Shown here: positions 14,656-18,704 of the stretch, one piece after another | How positions within the stretch are numbered: the first letter of the stretch is position 1 | Layout of the letters: each line of letters begins with the position of its first letter | NCBI GenBank assembly: GCA_934553285.1 | Contig: CAKTFD010000037.1 | Location: 1 to 18,704, forward strand | Source: an uncultured Faecalibacterium sp. | GTDB taxonomy: Bacteria; Bacillota; Clostridia; Oscillospirales; Ruminococcaceae | DNA: 18,704 bases | Direction of reading: 5' to 3' | The notes under the pieces: model-generated | Databases searched by the model: none | Told to the model about the DNA's origin: nothing | Seen by the model: the letters and a program-made list of their open reading frames with translations, nothing else | Made by a program: the position numbers and the translations under genes

Positions 14656-14910
14656 ATGTTTGATATTTTCAATATGCTCAAAAAAGAGGAACACACCGCA
14701 CCCAAGCAGGTGACCCGCGATACCATCATCGGCGATATCCTGGATATGGATCAGTCCACCGCGCCCTACTTTATGGAGATCGGGATGCACTGCTTGGGCT
14801 GCCCGGCTTCCCGCGGCGAGAGCATTGCAGAGGCCTGCGAGGTGCATGGCGTGGACTGCGATGAGCTGCTGGAGAAGCTGAACACCCATCTGGCATCCAA
14901 GAAGGCCTGA
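14656..14910 (+). CDS. DUF1858 mini-protein with CxxC motif
   Basis: The product is a short protein of 84 residues. After a charged N-terminus the DUF1858 domain (about 18-78) is clear: TRDTIIGDILDMD, then GMHCLGCPASRGESIAEACEVHGVD. The CLGC pair (C46, C49) and the following ESIAEAC helix are the family's hallmark, also seen at the N-terminus of the iron-sulfur repair protein ScdA. The cysteines may bind iron or act in redox sensing; function is not established for the stand-alone form. ATG 14656 follows AAAGGAAAG. The stop is immediately followed by the GTG of the trmK-like gene, so the two are coupled. Its promoter carries an operator-like dyad. Confidence 0.85.
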   Translation: MFDIFNMLKKEEHTAPKQVTRDTIIGDILDMDQSTAPYFMEIGMHCLGCPASRGESIAEACEVHGVDCDELLEKLNTHLASKKA

Positions 14911-15570
14911 GTGCTGCCCACACTGGATGCGCGTCTGGCCGCCGCAGCGGCGCTGGTACGGGAAGGGGAGCCGGTGGCGGACATCGGCTGCGACCACGGC
15001 AAGCTGACGGCGGTGCTGGCGGCTTCGGGCAGATACCCGAAGGTCATCGGGGCAGACCTGCGCCCCGGCCCGCTGGCCAAAGCAAAGCAGACGCTGGAAA
15101 ATGCAGGTTGTCAGGACCGCGCGGAGCTTCGGCTCGGCGACGGTCTTTCTGTGTTGTCTGCCGGGGAGGTGGGCAGCATCGTGCTGGCGGGCGTGTCGGC
15201 GCAGACTACCTGGGAGATCCTTGAAAAAGCGCCCTGGGTGTCCACTGTGGGCGGGCCGCGCCTTGTGATGGTGCCCGCAACCCGCCACAGTGCGCTGCGC
15301 CGCTGGCTGTGGCAGCACGGCTTTGCCCTTGTGGCCGACCGCCCCGTGCAGGCGGCGGGCCGATGGTACGCGGTAATGGCTGCAGAGTACACCGGCACCG
15401 TGCGGCAGCCCACCTTTACCCAGTGCCTGCTGGGGGATACCGGCCGCTGGCCGGAGGGGGCAGGCTACGCCGCCTGGCAGCGGGCAAAACTGCCCCGGAT
15501 GCGGCTGGGCGTGCCGGATGGCAGCCCGCTGGCTGCAGAGATCGATGCCATTTTGAAAGAGGGGGACTGA
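14911..15570 (+). CDS. trmK: TrmK-like tRNA (adenine22-N1)-methyltransferase
   Basis: The product has 219 residues with a class I SAM-methyltransferase fold at the N-terminus: VADIGCDHGKLTAVL (22-36), the acidic strand end IGAD (46-49) and LGDGLSVL (75-82). The layout and the NIF3 neighbour match TrmK, which methylates N1 of adenine 22 in tRNA. Two family segments differ. The usual AGMGG reads AGVSA (93-97), and the LQPN strand reads MVPAT (120-124). The later LRRWLWQHGF and the YAVMAAEY strand are kept. It may be a diverged TrmK or have changed activity. The C-terminal helical tail is shorter than usual. The start is GTG 14911, adjacent to the upstream stop with no good ribosome site, so translation probably depends on coupling. 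Confidence 0.78.
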   Translation: MLPTLDARLAAAAALVREGEPVADIGCDHGKLTAVLAASGRYPKVIGADLRPGPLAKAKQTLENAGCQDRAELRLGDGLSVLSAGEVGSIVLAGVSAQTTWEILEKAPWVSTVGGPRLVMVPATRHSALRRWLWQHGFALVADRPVQAAGRWYAVMAAEYTGTVRQPTFTQCLLGDTGRWPEGAGYAAWQRAKLPRMRLGVPDGSPLAAEIDAILKEGD

Positions 15571-15573
15571 CCC

Positions 15574-16350
15574 ATGACGACGGTACAGCAGGTATACGAG
15601 GCAATGCAGCGGCTGGCCCCGCTGGAGCTGGCAGAGCACTGGGATAACCCGGGGCTGCTGGTGGACTGCGGCGGCACAGTGCGCCGGATCCTTGTGACCC
15701 TGGATATCACCCCGGAAGTGGTGGCGGAAGCTGCCGCAAAACAATGCCAGGTCATCGTGGCACACCACCCGGTCATTTTTGACCCGCTGAAAAAGCTGTG
15801 CCCCGCCGATGTGCCGTATCAGCTGGTACAGGCAGGCATCTCGGCCATCTGTATGCACACCAATCTGGATGCTGCAGAGGGCGGGGTGAACGATGTGCTG
15901 GCCGATCTGTTTGGCATCCGGGCGCGCACCGCCTTTGCGGAGGGCTGCGGACGGGTGGGGGAGATCGACCCCCTCACCGTGCCGGAGCTGGCGGCACTGG
16001 CGCAGCGCAGGCTGGCAGCGCTGTGCAATGCGCCTGCAGCGGGTGCAGCCGTGCAGGTAAAGTTTGTGGACGCGGGTAAGCCGGTGCACCGGCTGGCGGT
16101 CATCAGCGGTGCGGGCGGCAGCCTGTTTGCGGATGCCATCGCCGAGGGCGCGGATTGTCTGCTGACCGGCGAGGCCAACCACCACCATGCGCTGGATGCA
16201 AAGCGGCTGGGGCTTTCGCTCATCGCGGCAGGCCACTATGCTACCGAATTCCCGGTGACGGCTGCCGTGGCCGCCGCCCTGCGCACTGCTGTGCCGGGGC
16301 CGGAGGTGCTGGCAAGCACTGAAAACCGCGACCCCTATACGTATTTATAA
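15574..16350 (+). CDS. NIF3-family dinuclear-metal protein (YqfO/YbgI type)
   Basis: The product has 258 residues, the short form without the inserted PII-like domain. The metal site is complete: HHP (64-66), HTNLDAAEGGVND (95-107) with D99, and GHYATE (220-225) with H221 and E225. These are the two-metal ligands of the hexameric NIF3 ring. WDNPGLLV (23-30) is the usual first motif, and TGEANHHHALDA (198-209) is also typical. The protein is cytoplasmic. Many members are annotated as GTP cyclohydrolase I type 2, but the true activity is unsettled. It lies three bases after trmK, as in many Firmicutes, which supports both assignments. The ATG has a GAGGGGG ribosome site upstream. Confidence 0.92.
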   Translation: MTTVQQVYEAMQRLAPLELAEHWDNPGLLVDCGGTVRRILVTLDITPEVVAEAAAKQCQVIVAHHPVIFDPLKKLCPADVPYQLVQAGISAICMHTNLDAAEGGVNDVLADLFGIRARTAFAEGCGRVGEIDPLTVPELAALAQRRLAALCNAPAAGAAVQVKFVDAGKPVHRLAVISGAGGSLFADAIAEGADCLLTGEANHHHALDAKRLGLSLIAAGHYATEFPVTAAVAAALRTAVPGPEVLASTENRDPYTYL

Positions 16351-16482
16351 AGAAAACCATTTTTGAAAACGTAAGTCAGAAAGATCTGCGGAGCTTTCTG
16401 GCTTACAATTATATAGCAATTCAACTTTTTAATGCGACGGCAACAGCGTTGAATTGCATATCGCAAATATGTTGTTTGAATG
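16351..16482. repeat. AT-rich gap with two inverted repeats
   Basis: The gap before rqcH is much richer in A and T than the flanks. GTAAGTCAGAAAG (16371-16383) pairs with CTTTCTGGCTTAC (16394-16406), 13 pairs with one wobble. Next, ATAT-A-GCAATTCAAC (16411-16425) pairs with GTTGAATTGCATAT (16448-16461), 14 pairs with one bulged base. Neither has a proper U-tract, although the first may end the NIF3 transcript. The region could be a small mobile-repeat remnant. No coding sequence is seen in it. Confidence 0.6.
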
Positions 16483-16510
16483 TTGCACTAATTTCTTGAC
16501 TTGCGATAAT
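16483..16510 (+). promoter_or_regulatory. Promoter of rqcH
   Basis: TTGCAC (16483-16488) and GATAAT (16505-16510) are 16 bases apart, and TG with one base between gives an extended -10. The -10 overlaps TTGCGATA (16501-16508), whose reverse complement TATCGCAA lies at 16459-16466, a possible operator pair flanking the promoter. Confidence 0.65.
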
Positions 16511-16583
16511 AGAACGACCGCTGAAAATGGACAAAGCGCACGCAAAGGCCATTTTCGGGCGATCTGATAACGAGGTGACACGT

Positions 16584-18338
16584 ATGGCACTGGATGCCGC
16601 AACACTGGCACTGACGGCAGCGGAGCTGAAAGCCACCCTGACCGATGCCAAGATCGCAAAACTGTTTGAACCCACCCGGGATGAACTGGTCATCACCCTG
16701 CGCACCCGCACCGATACCTATGCGCTGCTGCTGTCTGCCCGCAGCGGCTCGGCCCGGGTGTGCCTGACCGAGGAAACCTTTGAAAACCCCGAAACGCCGC
16801 CCTCCTTCTGTATGCTCATGCGCAAGCACCTGACCGGCGGCCGCTTGCTGGATGTGCACATGGAGCCGGGGGACCGTATCGTCTATTTTGATTTTCAGTG
16901 CACCAACGAGATGGGCGACCTGGTGCGCAACACCCTGTGTGCGGAGCTGATGGGCCGCTACTCCAACCTGGTGCTGGTGCAGAACGGCAGGATCATCGAT
17001 GCCCTCAAGCGGGTGGATTTTGAGGACAGCGATGTCCGGCAGCTGCTGCCGGGGCTGCCCTATACCACGCCCCCCAAGCCCGCCCGCCCGGATTTTTTGC
17101 AGGTAAGCAGCGCGTCCATCGTGGCGGCTGCCTGCCAGCGGGAGCTGCCGGTGGCGGATGCCCTGAACAAGACGGTGGCCGGTGTGGGGCCGGTGGTCTG
17201 CCGGGAAGCTGCCTGGCGCGCCTTTGACGGTGCGCATCTGCCCGCCAATGAGCTGACCGATGCCGAGAAGCGCAGCCTGATGGCGGCGATCGATGAATTG
17301 AAGAAGCTGCACGCACAGGGCGGCTGCCCCTGCAGCGTTACCGCGCCGGACGGCAAGCCGGTGGAGTACACCTTCTTCCGCCCGCAGCAGTATGGTACAC
17401 AGTACACCATCCGGGAGTGGCCGTCCTTCAACGCGATGCTGGAGGGCTACTACGCCGAAAAGGACCGCGCCGAGCGCCTGCGCACCAAGAGCAAGGAGCT
17501 GCACAAGGCGGTGCACAATATGTATGACCGCGCCCTGCGCAAGCAGGCAGCCCGCCAGGAAGAACTGGCGGCCAGCGGCAAAAGCGAGAAGCTGCGCCTG
17601 TACGGCGAGCTGCTGTCTGCCAACCTGTATCTGGCCGAAAAAGGGATGAAGAGCCTTACCGTGCCCAACTGGTACGATGAGGGCAAAGAGGTGACCATCC
17701 CGCTGGATCTGCGGTTCAGCCCCAGCCAGAACGCCCAGAACTTTTTTAAGAACTACAAAAAGAAGCAGACTGCGGCCCGGATGCTGGTAGACCTGCTGGC
17801 GGAGGGCGAAAAGGAGATCGCCTATCTGGAAACGGTGCTCTACGAGGTGGAGAGCGCTTCCGGCGAGGCGGCGCTCAACGAGATCCGCATGGAGCTGAAA
17901 AATCAGGGCTACCTGAAATACTACAAGCAGCGGGATAAAAAGCAGAAGCCTGCGGATTTTCTGCGCTTTACCTCCAGCGATGGCTTTGAGATCCTGGTGG
18001 GCCGCAACAACGCCCAGAACGACAAGCTCACCCTGCACACCGCCCGGGGCAAAGACCTGTGGTTCCATGTGCAGAAGGCACCCGGCAGCCATGTGGTGGT
18101 CATGAGCCACGGCGAGGACATCCCGGATACCACAAAGCAGGAAGCTGCAGAGCTGGCAGTCATCTATTCCAGCGCATACAAGGCAGGCACCGGTGCCAAG
18201 GTGGCAGTGGATACCACTGAGGTGAAGAACATCTGGAAAGCCAGCGGTGCCAAGCCCGGCATGGTGCTGTACGAGGTGTACACCACCGTCTACATCACCC
18301 CGCGGGAGGGGCTGGAAAAACAGCTGAAGAAAAAATAA
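16584..18338 (+). CDS. rqcH: RqcH/NFACT ribosome quality-control protein
   Basis: The product has 584 residues with the full NFACT plan. The N-terminal domain (about 1-210) opens with LDAATLALTAAELKATL and has KIAKLFEP (23-30). The conserved DR pair (D97, R98, in PGDRIVYFDF) is exactly where Bacillus RqcH needs it for tRNA use. A helix-hairpin and long coiled-coil region follows (about 285-445, rich in Lys, Glu and Arg). The C-terminal NFACT-R domain (about 459-575) includes HTARGKDLWFHVQKAPGSHVV. RqcH binds split 50S subunits carrying stalled chains and adds alanine tails that mark the chain for degradation. Older annotations call it fibronectin-binding protein. I chose ATG 16584, which follows AGGTGA and matches the family N-terminus. 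ATG 16527 would add 19 unrelated residues. Confidence 0.93.
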   Translation: MALDAATLALTAAELKATLTDAKIAKLFEPTRDELVITLRTRTDTYALLLSARSGSARVCLTEETFENPETPPSFCMLMRKHLTGGRLLDVHMEPGDRIVYFDFQCTNEMGDLVRNTLCAELMGRYSNLVLVQNGRIIDALKRVDFEDSDVRQLLPGLPYTTPPKPARPDFLQVSSASIVAAACQRELPVADALNKTVAGVGPVVCREAAWRAFDGAHLPANELTDAEKRSLMAAIDELKKLHAQGGCPCSVTAPDGKPVEYTFFRPQQYGTQYTIREWPSFNAMLEGYYAEKDRAERLRTKSKELHKAVHNMYDRALRKQAARQEELAASGKSEKLRLYGELLSANLYLAEKGMKSLTVPNWYDEGKEVTIPLDLRFSPSQNAQNFFKNYKKKQTAARMLVDLLAEGEKEIAYLETVLYEVESASGEAALNEIRMELKNQGYLKYYKQRDKKQKPADFLRFTSSDGFEILVGRNNAQNDKLTLHTARGKDLWFHVQKAPGSHVVVMSHGEDIPDTTKQEAAELAVIYSSAYKAGTGAKVAVDTTEVKNIWKASGAKPGMVLYEVYTTVYITPREGLEKQLKKK

Positions 18339-18596
18339 GCGGAAAGAGCCTCCGCTGCGCGGAGCACCCCCTCTGTCATCGCTGCGCGATGCCACCTCCC
18401 CCAAGGGGGGGGGTCGGCTCCCTTATATATAGGTATAATGCCTGCGCGGGCGGGTCATACTGGTATTGCAAACGGGGCCTGGGGGAGTTTTCCACCGGCA
18501 AAAAGAGCGCGGATTGTGCATCTTGCACAGAAAATACGGCCATTGACAAAACAGAGAAAATAAAAAAGAAAAATCGTGATTTTCTGCAAAAAACAC
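18339..18596. other. Non-coding stretch after rqcH
   Basis: From the rqcH stop to the end of the window I see no gene. The first part is the palindromic repeat. TATAAT at 18434-18439 has no -35 partner. TGTGCA (18515-18520) and TGCACA (18524-18529) form a 6-bp dyad with a three-base centre. TTGACA (18543-18548) lacks a good -10 at the right distance. A strongly A-rich run (18549-18573) precedes the promoter at 18597. Confidence 0.6.
18346..18420 (+). repeat. Palindromic intergenic repeat element with three internal hairpins
   Basis: GAGCC (18346-18350) pairs with GGCTC (18416-18420) as an outer stem. Inside are CTCCGC-tgc-GCGGAG (18350-18364), CATCGC-tgc-GCGATG (18377-18391) and a C-run facing a run of nine Gs (18398-18413). 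This multi-hairpin build is like the short repeats scattered between genes in gut Clostridia. A partial inverted copy lies at 11118-11155. It may also act as the rqcH terminator, although no U-tract follows. Confidence 0.7.
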
Positions 18597-18625
18597 TTGC
18601 CAAATGAACGAAGATGTGATAAAAT
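18597..18625 (+). promoter_or_regulatory. Strong promoter for a gene beyond the window
   Basis: TTGCCA (18597-18602) and TAAAAT (18620-18625) are 17 bases apart, with TG plus one base before the -10 (extended -10). An A-rich tract upstream may act as an UP element. Transcription would begin near 18632. Confidence 0.78.
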
Positions 18626-18630
18626 GTTTC

Positions 18631-18704
18631 TCGGCTGCAAAAGGCTTGTGCGATACAAGTCGTGCAGGCCAGCGATATGCGTTGATGCGGGAGGTTGTCA
18701 TCCG
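18631..18704 (+). promoter_or_regulatory. Structured 5' leader, cut by window end
   Basis: Right after the predicted transcription start, GGCTGCA (18633-18639) pairs with TGCAGGCC (18663-18670) with one bulge, and CTTGT (18645-18649) pairs with ACAAG (18655-18659) inside it. GGGAGG at 18689-18694 resembles a ribosome site but no start follows in the window. It may be a cis-acting leader of the downstream gene; I cannot assign it to a known RNA family. Confidence 0.4.

Noticed and set aside
16488..18404. 638-codon minus-strand open frame opposite rqcH
   Set aside because: It covers the rqcH promoter and starts in the palindromic repeat; the plus-strand product is unambiguous.
18350..18420. 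CRISPR or riboswitch reading of the multi-hairpin element
   Set aside because: There is no repeated unit with spacers and no conserved riboswitch core. A palindromic intergenic repeat explains it better.
18389..18607. 72-codon plus-strand open frame after rqcH
   Set aside because: It starts inside the palindromic repeat, has no ribosome site, and ends in the promoter of the next gene.

Overview
The window is a gene-dense, GC-rich piece of bacterial chromosome. The gene set (YitT, TrmK-NIF3 pair, DUF1858 mini-protein, RqcH, Gram-positive Shine-Dalgarno sites, intrinsic terminators with U-tracts) points to a low-oxygen Firmicute. The composition and the palindromic intergenic repeat would fit the Faecalibacterium/Subdoligranulum/Gemmiger group of the Oscillospiraceae. 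That placement is an inference from style, not a database match. Nothing looks like a phage, an IS or a CRISPR array.

Layout. 1-333: hairpins, then a minus-strand tRNA with anticodon CAT, its terminator and its promoter. 334-753: a small membrane-anchored protein on the minus strand. 877-2657: two overlapping plus-strand genes, an unknown membrane protein and an exported GHL10-type glycosidase-like protein. 2802-6334: a cluster of a small lipoprotein, an EamA permease, a YgjP-like zinc peptidase and a polysaccharide flippase, closed by a strong bidirectional terminator. 6394-9832: a LysR regulator divergent from a large exported FMN/FAD reductase, with an operator-like region between them. 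9936-11024: a HemW/HemN-like protein that has lost two of the three radical-SAM cysteines. 11293-13554: a two-gene unit of a DUF1538 membrane protein and a tandem PII-like protein. 13667-14545: YitT-family protein. 14656-16350: DUF1858 mini-protein, TrmK-like tRNA methyltransferase and NIF3 metal protein. 16584-18338: RqcH. 18339-18704: a palindromic repeat, then a strong promoter and a folded leader for a gene beyond the window.

How the genes may work together. The LysR/flavoprotein pair looks like an inducible system in which an external electron acceptor is sensed and then reduced at the outer face of the membrane. The DUF1538/PII pair looks like a membrane transporter or channel with its own nucleotide-sensing subunit. 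TrmK and RqcH are translation-related housekeeping functions.

The best candidates for something undescribed are the DUF1538 + tandem PII unit, the cysteine-poor HemW-like protein, and the LysR-controlled flavoprotein, which lacks the usual fumarate-reductase arginine motif. TrmK with an altered core motif and several overlapping promoter/terminator/operator structures also merit a look.
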